Source: Rhodoferax sp.
Lineage (GTDB): Bacteria > Pseudomonadota > Gammaproteobacteria > Burkholderiales > Burkholderiaceae_C
Assembly: GCF_018780565.1 (NCBI RefSeq)
Contig: NZ_JADMJN010000002.1
Location: 372,001-436,000 of the forward strand
Direction: 5' to 3'
Length of the DNA stretch: 64,000 nucleotides
This document shows positions 18,303-27,993 of this stretch, one piece after another (the stretch's first letter is position 1; the number at the start of each line of letters is the position of its first letter). A model generated the notes under the pieces. It made no database searches. It saw only the letters and a list, made by a program, of their open reading frames with translations, and was not told the origin of the DNA. Position numbers and translations under genes: made by a program.

Positions 18303-18476
18303 GTGAATCAGACTAATACGTGGATGTGTTTAATTTGTGGCTGGATCTACGACGAAGCGACAGGCGATCCTGAGCATTGCATTGCGCCTGGGACAGTGTG
18401 GGATGCAGTTCCCATGAACTGGACCTGTCCTGAATGTGGCGCCCGCAAGGAAGACTTCGAAATGGTGCAAATTTGA
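18303..18476 (+). CDS. Rubredoxin
   Basis: A 57-residue protein with the rubredoxin iron site: CLIC at residues 9-12 and CPEC at 42-45, plus the conserved WICGWIYDEATGDPEH-like region, PGT and WxCPECGA context. It binds one Fe(SCys)4 and transfers single electrons in the cytoplasm. The start is the GTG at 18303; an in-frame TAA three codons upstream bounds it, and an ATG at 18324 would be too close to the first cysteine. It is shorter than common gene-calling cutoffs. It precedes pilG by 72 bp on the same strand, an arrangement I recall in related genomes; a role in twitching motility is not established. Confidence 0.9.
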   Translation: MNQTNTWMCLICGWIYDEATGDPEHCIAPGTVWDAVPMNWTCPECGARKEDFEMVQI

Positions 18477-18548
18477 ACACCATCCGTTCAATCTGATGAA
18501 GATGCGTACTATCGTTATGACTAACCGTCAGTTCAGGAGCAGTTTCTT

Positions 18549-18947
18549 GTGAATACGACTGGATCGACTTTTAAAGTGCTGGTGATCGACGACAGCAATA
18601 CCATCAGGCGCAGTGCCGAAATTTTCCTGAAGCAAGGCGGGCATGAAGTCATGCTTGCCGAAGACGGATTTGATGCTCTGGCCAAGGTCAACGACTATCA
18701 ACCGCATCTCATCTTTTGCGACATCCTGATGCCCAGGCTGGACGGCTACCAGACTTGCGCCATCATCAAACGCAACGCCAAGTTCTCAGGTGTCCCGGTT
18801 GTCATGCTGTCGTCGAAAGACGGTGTGTTTGACAAGGCTCGCGGGCGAATGGTTGGCGCGCAGGACTATTTGACAAAACCGTTTACCAAAGACCAACTGC
18901 TGCAGGCTGTGCAGCAATTTGGCGCAGTGATCCAAGGAGTTAATTGA
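18549..18947 (+). CDS. pilG: Twitching motility response regulator PilG
   Basis: A 132-residue stand-alone CheY-like receiver. The acidic pocket is VIDDSNT, the phosphoacceptor is Asp58 in IFCDILMPRLDGYQTC, and the conserved Lys is in YLTKPFTK. In the Pil-Chp system PilG~P promotes type IV pilus extension. The start is GTG at 18549, with CAGGAG about 8 bases upstream. Its stop overlaps the pilH start (TGATG). Confidence 0.93.
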   Translation: MNTTGSTFKVLVIDDSNTIRRSAEIFLKQGGHEVMLAEDGFDALAKVNDYQPHLIFCDILMPRLDGYQTCAIIKRNAKFSGVPVVMLSSKDGVFDKARGRMVGAQDYLTKPFTKDQLLQAVQQFGAVIQGVN

Positions 18948-19312
18948 TGGCTATCCAAAAAGTATTGATCGTGGACGACTCGAAGACCGAGTTGATGTTC
19001 ATGACGAATCTGTTGCAGAAAAACGGTATGTCGGTTCGCACGGCGGAAGGCGCGGATGAGGCGTTCAAACGTTTGACAGAAGAAAAGCCTGACTTGATTC
19101 TCATGGATGTGGTGATGCCCGGACAGAACGGCTTTCAGTTGACGCGGGCCATTAACCGCACCCCTGAATATTCGGACATCCCGATCATCATGTGCACCAG
19201 CAAGAACCTCGAAACCGATCGCGTGTGGGGTATGCGCCAAGGTGCACGCGACTACATCACCAAGCCGGTCGATGCGGCCGAGTTGATGGTCAAGATCAAG
19301 GCTTTGGGCTGA
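18947..19312 (+). CDS. pilH: Twitching motility response regulator PilH
   Basis: A 121-residue CheY-like receiver with LIVDDSKTELMFM, phosphoacceptor Asp54 in LILMDVVMPGQNGFQLTR, and the conserved Thr/Lys in IIMCTSKN and YITKPVDA. PilH modulates retraction and acts as a phosphate sink in the Pil-Chp pathway. The ATG at 18947 overlaps the pilG stop codon and AAGGAG lies 11 bases upstream, so translation is coupled. Confidence 0.93.
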   Translation: MAIQKVLIVDDSKTELMFMTNLLQKNGMSVRTAEGADEAFKRLTEEKPDLILMDVVMPGQNGFQLTRAINRTPEYSDIPIIMCTSKNLETDRVWGMRQGARDYITKPVDAAELMVKIKALG

Positions 19313-19327
19313 AATCCCCGGTACAGC

Positions 19328-19858
19328 ATGGCAAACCGCGAAGCTCTCAGAGAACTCCAGATCCGTCTTGCAAGCCGACTCAAGGCTGCCAGCTCCGAGG
19401 GCGTGGCAATTTCGTGGCTGGCGGTTACCGTTGGGGACGAAAACTACCTGTTCCCGCTCGCACAATCTGGTGAAATCTTTCCTTTGGCCAACCTTCAGGT
19501 TGTGCCCTATTCCCGGCCGTGGTTCATGGGTGTGGTCAATCTTCGCGGCGGACTGTTTGGCGTGGTTGACCTGGCAAGCTTCATGGGTGACGGAGCGCTG
19601 CGGGTCAGAACCGAGCAATCGCTTGCCGAGTCCAGTGTCATCACTTTCAATTCTGCGCTGGAACTCAACTGCGCCTTGATGGTGGATGGATTGGCTGGCC
19701 TTCGCAAGCACGATGCCTTCACCAGTGCAGTGGCCCCACCAGAAGGCTCGCCAGCTTATTTTGGTAGCCGATTCACCGATTTCAATGGTGTGAGCTGGCA
19801 GGAAGTCAACCTGCGTGCCTTGTCCCAATTTCCCGAATTTTTGAGCATAAGTGCTTAA
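19328..19858 (+). CDS. pilI: CheW-like adaptor PilI
   Basis: A 176-residue CheW-domain protein coupling the PilJ receptor to the ChpA kinase. The core is visible as WLAVTVGDENYLFPLAQSGE, VVPYSRPWFMGVVNLRGGLF (the conserved NLRG), and FTDFNGVSWQEVNL. There is no signal peptide or membrane segment. It lies 15 bp after pilH and 21 bp before pilJ. Confidence 0.92.
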   Translation: MANREALRELQIRLASRLKAASSEGVAISWLAVTVGDENYLFPLAQSGEIFPLANLQVVPYSRPWFMGVVNLRGGLFGVVDLASFMGDGALRVRTEQSLAESSVITFNSALELNCALMVDGLAGLRKHDAFTSAVAPPEGSPAYFGSRFTDFNGVSWQEVNLRALSQFPEFLSISA

Positions 19859-19879
19859 GTTTCAACTGAAGGTTTCACA

Positions 19880-22159
19880 ATGTCCGTCGTTACCCAACTG
19901 AAAAATCTGTTTGCGAAAAAAGTGCCGGAATCCCAGCTGGAGTCCGGTTTGAGTCTTGGCATGCCCGATGGCACCGTGGACCCGATGGTGACCGAGCAAG
20001 CCATTGCCGAAGTTGACAATGAGGTTGCGGCCCCGGTCATGCAGGCCAAGTCCGAGCCAGACACAGTCGAAGTGATAGAGCACGATTCTGCGGATCTGAT
20101 TACGCTTCCCATTCTCGGAAGAAAAACGGTTGCGCAGCATCAGCGTGTGCTTTCCATCGCGTTGGGCGCGGCTTTGCTTTTGCTCGCGGTTGTAACGGTC
20201 GTTGCGCTCAGGCAGGCGGACCGCGTGGCGCAACAGCTGGGTGCAACCGGTCAGTCCTTGATGCAGTCGCAGCGCCTTGCCAAATCGGTTTCACAGGCGC
20301 TTGTGGGTGGTGCCCAGGCCTTTCCAGACGTGGCAGAGAGCTCCGGCGTGCTGGCCAAATCGGTGCGTGGTCTGAAGAGCGGCGACGATCAACTGGGTTT
20401 GTCGGCACTGAGCGATGATTACCAGGCGGAACTGGACAAGATCCGGCCGTTGGTGGATCGGGCGGAAAAAAATACCGCAGCGGTGATGTCCCAGCAAAAA
20501 ATCCTGACTCAAGTGAGTGCGGCGTTGCGGCTTATCAACCGGCAGTCATCCGATCTGCTGGAAATTGCCGAGACGGTGTCCTCCCTCAAATTGCAGCAAA
20601 ATGCGCCAGCCTCTGAAATTTCAGCAGCAGGCCAACTGGTGATGTTGACGCAGCGGATCGGCAAATCATCCAACGAATTCCTGACGGTGGAGGGTGTGAG
20701 TCCCGAGGCGGTGTTCCTGCTGGGCAAGGACTTGAACTTGTTCAAGGAAATTGCACAAGGTCTGCTGGATGGCAGTTCCGAACTGCGTTTAAAGGAAGCC
20801 AAAGATGCCCAAACCCGTGAACAGCTTGAGGCACTGATCAAGCTTTACGAGGAAACCCGTACGCAGGCTGGTGCCATTCTGGGTAACCTGCAGGGCCTGG
20901 TTTCGGCGCGTGAGGCACAAGCCTCCATCATTGGCGACAGTGAACCCTTACGCCGTGGCCTGGAAGAGTTGCAAGGCAAATTGTCATCGCGAGCTGGTTT
21001 GGGTGGCGGCTCGTTGAGTCTGCTGGTTGTGGCTGCGGCCCTGGCATTGCTGAGTGCGATCGGCTTGTCCCGCGTGCAACTGCTGGACAGTCGTCAGCGT
21101 CAAATTGTGGCCGAGGCCCAGCGTGTGGATGCGGAGCGCCAGGAACAGGAAGCCAAACGTGTGAACGATGCCAATCAGGCCGCCATTTTGCGTTTGATGA
21201 ACGAATTGCAGATGGTCGCTGAAGGGGACTTGACGCAGGAAGCGACGGTGACTGAGGACATCACGGGTGCTATCGCGGATTCCGTCAACTACACGGTGGA
21301 AGAGCTGCGTTCACTGGTGGGCAACGTGCAAAACACTGCGACGCGCGTGGCACAGACGACGGCTGACGTGGACACGACTTCAACCGAACTGCTGGCGGCT
21401 TCCAATGAGCAACTGCATGAAATTCGCGAGACCGGTCGCTCGGTCGTGGAAATGGCGACCCGAATCAACGAGGTGTCCGTGCAAGCGCAAGAGTCTGCTT
21501 CGGTGGCTCGTCAGTCGCTGCAAGCTGCCGAGGTTGGCCTGCAGGCTGTGCAAAACGCCATCGGCGGTATGAACTCGATTCGTGACCAGATTCAGGAAAC
21601 CTCCAAGCGCATCAAGCGCCTGGGTGAGTCGTCCCAGGAGATTGGCGAGATTACCGAACTGATCTCGGACATTACCGAACAGACCAACGTGCTGGCGCTG
21701 AACGCTGCTATTCAGGCAGCGTCTGCTGGTGAGGCAGGCCGAGGCTTCTCGGTGGTGGCGGAGGAGGTGCAGCGTCTTGCGGAGCGTTCTGCCGATGCGA
21801 CGCGTCAGATTTCTGCGCTGGTGAAGGCAATTCAGACCGATACGCACGATGCCATTGGCGCGATGGAGCGCTCTACCCAGGGTGTGGTGGATGGAGCCAA
21901 GCTTTCCGACAATGCGGGTACTGCCCTGACCGAGATTGATCAGGTGTCGCGCCGACTGGCTGAGCTGATTGAGCAAATTTCGAATTCAACGTCGCGTGAA
22001 GCGAATCTTGCGAATGTGGTGGCGGACAACATCCAGCACATTTTCGCGGTGACCGAGCAGACGGGCGAGGGTACGCGCTCGACGGCCGCGCAGGTTCGCG
22101 AACTTTCGAAAATGGCTGAAGAACTGCGTCAGTCAGTGTCCCGGTTCAAGATTGCCTGA
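19880..22159 (+). CDS. pilJ: Methyl-accepting chemotaxis protein PilJ
   Basis: A 759-residue receptor of the type IV pilus chemosensory array. It has a cytoplasmic N-terminal stretch of about 85 residues, TM1 near residues 90-110, a periplasmic PilJ-type sensor domain, TM2 near 375-395, a HAMP-like linker, and a long methylated helical hairpin. The tip ITEQTNVLALNAAIQAASAG is canonical. Compared with the 682-residue Pseudomonas PilJ the extra length is mostly in the N-terminal tail. It sits between pilI and chpA. Confidence 0.93.
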   Translation: MSVVTQLKNLFAKKVPESQLESGLSLGMPDGTVDPMVTEQAIAEVDNEVAAPVMQAKSEPDTVEVIEHDSADLITLPILGRKTVAQHQRVLSIALGAALLLLAVVTVVALRQADRVAQQLGATGQSLMQSQRLAKSVSQALVGGAQAFPDVAESSGVLAKSVRGLKSGDDQLGLSALSDDYQAELDKIRPLVDRAEKNTAAVMSQQKILTQVSAALRLINRQSSDLLEIAETVSSLKLQQNAPASEISAAGQLVMLTQRIGKSSNEFLTVEGVSPEAVFLLGKDLNLFKEIAQGLLDGSSELRLKEAKDAQTREQLEALIKLYEETRTQAGAILGNLQGLVSAREAQASIIGDSEPLRRGLEELQGKLSSRAGLGGGSLSLLVVAAALALLSAIGLSRVQLLDSRQRQIVAEAQRVDAERQEQEAKRVNDANQAAILRLMNELQMVAEGDLTQEATVTEDITGAIADSVNYTVEELRSLVGNVQNTATRVAQTTADVDTTSTELLAASNEQLHEIRETGRSVVEMATRINEVSVQAQESASVARQSLQAAEVGLQAVQNAIGGMNSIRDQIQETSKRIKRLGESSQEIGEITELISDITEQTNVLALNAAIQAASAGEAGRGFSVVAEEVQRLAERSADATRQISALVKAIQTDTHDAIGAMERSTQGVVDGAKLSDNAGTALTEIDQVSRRLAELIEQISNSTSREANLANVVADNIQHIFAVTEQTGEGTRSTAAQVRELSKMAEELRQSVSRFKIA

Positions 22160-22203
22160 GCCCCCTCAATTTGAATTTGTTACCCCCAGGAGTGCACGAA
22201 CCC

Positions 22204-25200
22204 ATGCAACCGAACGCTGCCCTGACTGGCGACAATGAACTTGCAACCAATGACCTCGGGCCTTTGGCCTGGGTGCTCGACGAGTTGCGCAAATCGCTGG
22301 ATGGTGCGACCAAAGCGCTTCGGCGTTTTGTGCGGGACGCGGAGTTGGCACGTGGTTCGGATCTCTCCGCTCTGGACGCCAGCCAGCTGCGTATTGCCCG
22401 GCAACAGTTGCACCAGGCGGTTGGCGCCCTGGAGATGGTTGGCATGGCCGCACCGGCCAAAGTTTTGCGCGCCATGGAAGCGTTGGCCCAGAGATTTGTC
22501 CAGCGACCGGAGCTTTGCAGCGACGAGGCTGCCAACAAGGTTGAGCGCGCCAGTTTTGCGTTGACTGAATACCTTGAGGGTGTTCTCAAAGGTAAAAACG
22601 CCTCCTCTGTCGCCCTCTTTCCGCAGTACCGCGATGTGCTGGAACTGGTCGGTGATGATCGTGTGCACCCAGCGGATTTGTGGCCCATCGAGTGGCGCTG
22701 GATTGATATGGACTTGCCTCAGCAGGCTGATCCATTGGCCTATGACTCAGCGGTCCGGGCACGTATTGACCGGTACGTTCTGAAGGTCGTCAAGTCCGGT
22801 GATGTGGCCGCAGCGCGGGCCATGCGGGCCATCAGCCTTAGCTTTGCTGCCGGACAAAATGAACTGGAACCCCGTGTGTTCTGGAAAATTTGTGCCGCCT
22901 ACTTCGAAGCGGTATCCCAGGGGCTTTGCCCTACCGATGTCTACGGGAAGCGCGCAGCCTCCAGAATCCTTCTGCAATACAGAACCCTGGCACGGGGTGA
23001 ACCCGGTATTTCGGATCGCCTGGCTCAGGATCTGCTTTTCTTCTGTGCGCAGGCTATTCCCGTCCAGGTTGCGGATGCGCCGGTACTTGCAGCCGTTCGG
23101 TTGGCCTATGGGCTGAATCGAACCAAACCATTTGACTACGACACGCCTCAGTTCGGACGTTTTGATCCGGCCTTGCTGGTACAGGCCCGCAAGCGGATTG
23201 CTGCGGCAACCGAGACCTGGTCTGCCCTCGCAGGGGGCGACACCAACCGGCTGAAGGTCGCTCTCGATCAATTCAGTCTGGTGGCAGACTCGGTTTTGAA
23301 ACTTCACCCGGAAAGTGGCGATCTGGCACGTTCTTTGATGCGGGCCATCGAGACTACGGCGCGCTCCGGCGAGGCTCCGACGCCTACTTTGGCCATGGAA
23401 GTCGCGACGGCTGTGCTTTACCTCGAAGCCGCCTACGAAGATCTGGACCCAACCGAGTCGAATATGGCCGAACGCAGTGCCAGTCTGGCCAGGCGATTGG
23501 ACCATGTGAATGCGGGTGGGCAGTCCGAAGCGCTGGAGGGCTGGATGGAGGAGCTGTACCGCAGGGTCAGTGATCGCCAGACCATGGGTAGCGTCGTCGA
23601 TGAGCTTCGTTCCACGCTGGCTGAGGTTGAAAAATCCCTGGATGCATTCTTTCGCAATCCTCAGGATAAAGTGCCACTGCATGAGGTGCCCAGTCAGCTG
23701 GCGCAAATGCGGGGGGTGTTCTCTGTTCTGGGGCTGGATCAGGCAGCACTCGCATCCTTGCGGATGCGTGACAGCGTTGAGAAATTTTTGGTTGATCACA
23801 TCGACGCCGAGTCCGCGCGCACCGGGATTTTCGAGAAGTTGGGCAACAGCCTGGGGGCGCTCGGATTTTTGATTGACATGCTGAGCTATCAGCGTGCACT
23901 GGCCAAGAAGCTTTTTGTCTATGACGAAGACCTTGGCGAATTCAAACCTCTTATGGGACGTGAGAAAGCGGCGGTGGCCGAGGTGCCAGTTGCGAGCACG
24001 GCACTAACAAGCCCCGTTGCGGAAATTGTCCCGTCCGAAGAAGTTTCGGTTGTCACGCCAGAGGCAACGGCCCAAGCGCCAGTGCAGCCCCCGATCGTGG
24101 TGCCGGTCCAGGCCGCAGCAACGCCGGTGTCGGAAGAACCTCTAGATGATGACGAACGCGAGTTGCAGGAGATCTTCCTGGAGGAAGCTCGTGAAGTGGT
24201 TCAAACCGGTTTGGAGGCGGTCCGTGAGTTGACCGTTGATCCTGCGGATTTGGGGCCGCAAACCACGCTACGCCGGGCGTTTCACACGCTCAAAGGAAGC
24301 TCCCGCATGGTGGGCCTCAATGAGTTTGGGGAAGCTGCCTGGTCGCTGGAGCAATTGCTCAACACATGGCTGGCGGAGCAGAAGCCGGCAAGCGCTGAGT
24401 TGATCGCGCTTGCTGAGAAAGCCATTCAGGGATTTGGACGTTGGGTCGAAGACATTGCACAAGGCAATCACGCCCACTGGAACGCCCAGGCGTTCCGCAC
24501 GGCTGCAGATGGCTTGCGCATGGACAATCGTGTTGTCGGGTTGCTGTTGCCGGGCGAAGAGGTGCTGGAGTCGGCGCCTGAGCTTGCATCAGCCCCGCCG
24601 GAAGTTGCGGAAGAATTCGATCATCCGGAGTTCAGTTCAACGCAAATGCTGGATTTCGCTACGGAGCCACCCGCAGCCGCACCGCAGGTTGCCGAATCAC
24701 TTGACCTGGTTGATTTCGATTTCGGCGATATTGAACCAGACGCTGGATCATTCGTTGAGTCGGCCTCCTTTTCCGATGAAAAGGAGACTTTGTCGCCCGA
24801 GCTTCCCGATGCGGACGCAACTGAGATCGTTGCGCCGGAGTTGATCGATCTTTCCGATGAAAACACCGTATCCCCGTTGCAAGAGTTTGCCGTCGAAGAA
24901 GCCGGGTCGAGTCTGCTGGAAGCAGCCGCAGAGCAAGCACCGGTTGCTCCTTCCGATCTGGAGGAGTCATATAGCGGTTTGACGGAGCCGGACCTGGAAG
25001 ACCAGGTGAAGGTCATTGGCAGCTTGCGAATCGGCATCTCGTTGTACAACGTTTACTTGAACGAAGCCGATGAATGGTCGCGCCGCTTGCTCACTGAACT
25101 GACTGAGTGGGCTTTGGAATTGCATCGACCACTGCCTGACGCAGCAGTTGCCTTGGCGCACTCCTTGTCCGGCAGTTCCGCCACCGTTGGCTTCTTTGCC

Positions 25201-27993
25201 CTTTCGGAAATTGCGCGTGCGCTGGAGCAGGCCTTGCAGCACGTGAAGCTGCATGCGCAAGGCGTTCCAGAGCACGCCGAAGTCTTCATTGGGGCTGCGG
25301 AAGATATTCGCCGCTTGTTGCACCAATTTGCTGCTGGTTTCCTGAAGGACCCCGATCGCGATCTTTTGGAGGCTCTCAAGGCCATTCTGGAAATTGAGTT
25401 TCCGGCAGTGGCAGGCAGTGCTGAGGAGAATGAGTACATCGAGCCCTCGCTTGAGTCGGAAATCGCAGTGGAGTCCGATGTGGATGAGGCCCCGGAGTCG
25501 GCTGAGGTGCCCGTGCAGGAAGTGGCCGAAGCGACTGCCCCGCCTGCCACTGACCGCGTTGTACCGCTGGCAACATGGTCCGACAGCAGTGTCAGCACAG
25601 TCAGCGCGCTCGTTGACGACGAACACGATGATATCGACGCCGTAGACGCCTTGGATGTGGACCTGTTTCCGATTTTTGAAGAAGAGGCGCTGGAGTTGTT
25701 GCCGCAACTTGGCAGTGCCCTGCGGCAGTGGACGGCCCGACCCGAAAATCTAAGCGCCCGCAATGAAGTCTTGCGTGTGTTGCATACACTCAAAGGCAGT
25801 GCCCGTCTGGCCGGCGCCATGCGCATGGGTGAAATGACCCACCGTATGGAATCGGCCATTGAACATTTGGGTACGGAGTCTTTGCAGGCGTCTCAGCTCG
25901 AGCCCTTGCTGACCCGGTTCGATGCGATCCAGAGCAATCTGGATCAACTGCGCGCAATGCCAGAGCAGGCTTTGAGTCTGCCTGAAGCAGGCCCAGCTTC
26001 CGCCGAACCGGCTGTTGCCGCGACTGAGTTCGAGCCAGCCGCTTTGAACGTCGAGCCACTTGCGGCAATGCCTGCCACTGTTCTGCCGAAGGTTGCGCCT
26101 CTGGCGCCTGTGCGCAGCATTTCGAATCAAACCGTGCGGGTGCGTTCGCAGTTGCTCGACCGGATGGTTAACCAGGCCGGCGAGGTGATGATCACGCGTT
26201 CAAGGCTGGAGGCTCGCCTGGGTCAGTTGCGCGGATCGTTGGGCGAGTTGTCGGGAAATCTGGATCGCTTGCGTAATCAGTTGCGTGATATCGAGTTGCA
26301 GTCCGAGTCTCAGATGCAGTCCCGACTTGCGCAGGCCAAAGACTCGGCACAGGGCTTTGATCCGCTGGAATTTGACCGGTTCACCCGTGTGCAGGAACTG
26401 ACCCGAATGATGGCTGAGTCGGTGCACGACGTTGCCACGGTGCAGCGCAGTCTGCAGCGCACGGTGGAAGGAACCGAGGATGACCTGATCGCCCAGGCCC
26501 GTCAGGCCCGTGAACTGCAGCGCGATTTGCTGCGTACCCGGATGGTGGAATTTGAAGGAATTTCAGAGCGTCTGTATGGCGTGGTTCGTCAGGCATCCAA
26601 GGACTCCGGCAAGCAGGTCAAGCTCGACATCAACGGGGGCTCGCTTGATATGGACCGCGGCGTGCTGGACCGCATGGCGCCGGCATTTGAGCATTTGTTG
26701 CGAAATGCAGTGGCCCATGGTGTTGAAGACCCTGCGGTTCGTGTGGAGGCTGGAAAGCCGGCCACGGGCACTATCACTATCAGCCTTCACCAGCAAAGCA
26801 ACGATGTGACAGTGGAGTTCAGCGATGATGGTGCTGGTTTGGACCTGGAGCGGATTCGTCAGAAAGCACGTGCCAATGGTCAGATCTCGGGCGATGAAGT
26901 CCTGACCGATTCGGAGGCCGCCAACCTGATTTTCACGCCTGGTTTTTCAACGGCGTCGCAGGTCACTGAACTGTCCGGCCGGGGCATTGGCATGGACGTG
27001 GTTCGCGCTGAAATCACCGCCCTGGGCGGCCGGATCGAAACATCCACAGAACGCGGACGTGGAACCAAGTTCAAATTGGTGTTGCCGCTGACCACGGCGG
27101 TGACGCAGGTTGTCATGCTGCGCATGGGCGACCTGATGATTGGTGTACCGGCCAATCTGGTTGAGATGGTGCGTCGTGTCCCGGCTGCAGAGCTGGACAA
27201 GGCTTATGCGAACCAGGTGCTTGAATTCAATGGGGAGCAAGTCCCTTTTTATTGGGCGGGCTCGCTTCTGGAGGCCTCCGCAGGCAGCAATGAAACGCGG
27301 ACCAAGACTTTGCCGGTTGCGATATTCCGTAGCGCGGGGCAAAGGGTGGCCACCCATGTGGATGAAGTGCTGGGCAATCAGGAGGTGGTGGTTAAAAACC
27401 TCGGGCCTCAGTTGGCCCGTCTGCCTGGTCTTGCCGGCATGTCGGTGTTGGCCTCGGGCGCTGTGATTCTGATATACAACCCCGTGGCTTTGGCTTCTGT
27501 TTACGGTGAGCAGGTACGACGGCGTCAGGTGGAGGCTGAGCGACCGATGGCGGAAAAGTCGGCTGTATCTGACAGTGCCCAGCCATATTCACTGATGAGC
27601 AGCGTTGCACAGGCGCCTCTGGTGCTGGTGGTAGACGACTCCATCACTGTGCGGCGTGTGACCCAGCGCTTGCTCAAGCGTGAAGGTTTCCGGGTGTCGC
27701 TTGCCGCAGACGGTTTGCAGGCCTTGGAGCGCTTGCAGGAAGAGAAGCCCGCTGTGGTGTTGTCAGACATCGAAATGCCGCGCATGGATGGCTTTGATCT
27801 GGCTCGCAATATTCGTGGCGACGAAAGACTGCGCGACCTCCCGATCATCATGATTACGTCACGTATTGCCGAGAAACACCGTGAGCATGCCCGTACGCTG
27901 GGCGTGGATCATTATTTGGGCAAACCGTATTCGGAAGATGAGCTGATTGGTCTGGTGCGGCAATACTGCGTTGCCTCTGCAGACGCGCTTTAA
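22204..27993 (+). CDS. chpA: Hybrid chemotaxis histidine kinase ChpA/PilL (Hpt-CheA-CheW-REC)
   Basis: A 1929-residue CheA-like kinase controlling type IV pili. Several Hpt-type regions are seen: clear ones with FHTLKGSSRMVG (His about 694) and LHTLKGSARLAG (His about 1194), and a degenerate one, AHSLSGSSATVG (His about 986), where the usual Lys is Ser. Acidic linkers rich in Ala, Glu and Pro separate them. A dimerisation domain, a HATPase with RNAVAHGVEDP (about 1500) and GRGIGMDVV, a CheW domain (about 1635-1775) and a C-terminal receiver with Asp about 1855 in LSDIEMPRMDG follow. It is shorter than Pseudomonas ChpA (about 2470). The ATG at 22204 follows CAGGAG. Confidence 0.93.
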   Translation: MQPNAALTGDNELATNDLGPLAWVLDELRKSLDGATKALRRFVRDAELARGSDLSALDASQLRIARQQLHQAVGALEMVGMAAPAKVLRAMEALAQRFVQRPELCSDEAANKVERASFALTEYLEGVLKGKNASSVALFPQYRDVLELVGDDRVHPADLWPIEWRWIDMDLPQQADPLAYDSAVRARIDRYVLKVVKSGDVAAARAMRAISLSFAAGQNELEPRVFWKICAAYFEAVSQGLCPTDVYGKRAASRILLQYRTLARGEPGISDRLAQDLLFFCAQAIPVQVADAPVLAAVRLAYGLNRTKPFDYDTPQFGRFDPALLVQARKRIAAATETWSALAGGDTNRLKVALDQFSLVADSVLKLHPESGDLARSLMRAIETTARSGEAPTPTLAMEVATAVLYLEAAYEDLDPTESNMAERSASLARRLDHVNAGGQSEALEGWMEELYRRVSDRQTMGSVVDELRSTLAEVEKSLDAFFRNPQDKVPLHEVPSQLAQMRGVFSVLGLDQAALASLRMRDSVEKFLVDHIDAESARTGIFEKLGNSLGALGFLIDMLSYQRALAKKLFVYDEDLGEFKPLMGREKAAVAEVPVASTALTSPVAEIVPSEEVSVVTPEATAQAPVQPPIVVPVQAAATPVSEEPLDDDERELQEIFLEEAREVVQTGLEAVRELTVDPADLGPQTTLRRAFHTLKGSSRMVGLNEFGEAAWSLEQLLNTWLAEQKPASAELIALAEKAIQGFGRWVEDIAQGNHAHWNAQAFRTAADGLRMDNRVVGLLLPGEEVLESAPELASAPPEVAEEFDHPEFSSTQMLDFATEPPAAAPQVAESLDLVDFDFGDIEPDAGSFVESASFSDEKETLSPELPDADATEIVAPELIDLSDENTVSPLQEFAVEEAGSSLLEAAAEQAPVAPSDLEESYSGLTEPDLEDQVKVIGSLRIGISLYNVYLNEADEWSRRLLTELTEWALELHRPLPDAAVALAHSLSGSSATVGFFALSEIARALEQALQHVKLHAQGVPEHAEVFIGAAEDIRRLLHQFAAGFLKDPDRDLLEALKAILEIEFPAVAGSAEENEYIEPSLESEIAVESDVDEAPESAEVPVQEVAEATAPPATDRVVPLATWSDSSVSTVSALVDDEHDDIDAVDALDVDLFPIFEEEALELLPQLGSALRQWTARPENLSARNEVLRVLHTLKGSARLAGAMRMGEMTHRMESAIEHLGTESLQASQLEPLLTRFDAIQSNLDQLRAMPEQALSLPEAGPASAEPAVAATEFEPAALNVEPLAAMPATVLPKVAPLAPVRSISNQTVRVRSQLLDRMVNQAGEVMITRSRLEARLGQLRGSLGELSGNLDRLRNQLRDIELQSESQMQSRLAQAKDSAQGFDPLEFDRFTRVQELTRMMAESVHDVATVQRSLQRTVEGTEDDLIAQARQARELQRDLLRTRMVEFEGISERLYGVVRQASKDSGKQVKLDINGGSLDMDRGVLDRMAPAFEHLLRNAVAHGVEDPAVRVEAGKPATGTITISLHQQSNDVTVEFSDDGAGLDLERIRQKARANGQISGDEVLTDSEAANLIFTPGFSTASQVTELSGRGIGMDVVRAEITALGGRIETSTERGRGTKFKLVLPLTTAVTQVVMLRMGDLMIGVPANLVEMVRRVPAAELDKAYANQVLEFNGEQVPFYWAGSLLEASAGSNETRTKTLPVAIFRSAGQRVATHVDEVLGNQEVVVKNLGPQLARLPGLAGMSVLASGAVILIYNPVALASVYGEQVRRRQVEAERPMAEKSAVSDSAQPYSLMSSVAQAPLVLVVDDSITVRRVTQRLLKREGFRVSLAADGLQALERLQEEKPAVVLSDIEMPRMDGFDLARNIRGDERLRDLPIIMITSRIAEKHREHARTLGVDHYLGKPYSEDELIGLVRQYCVASADAL

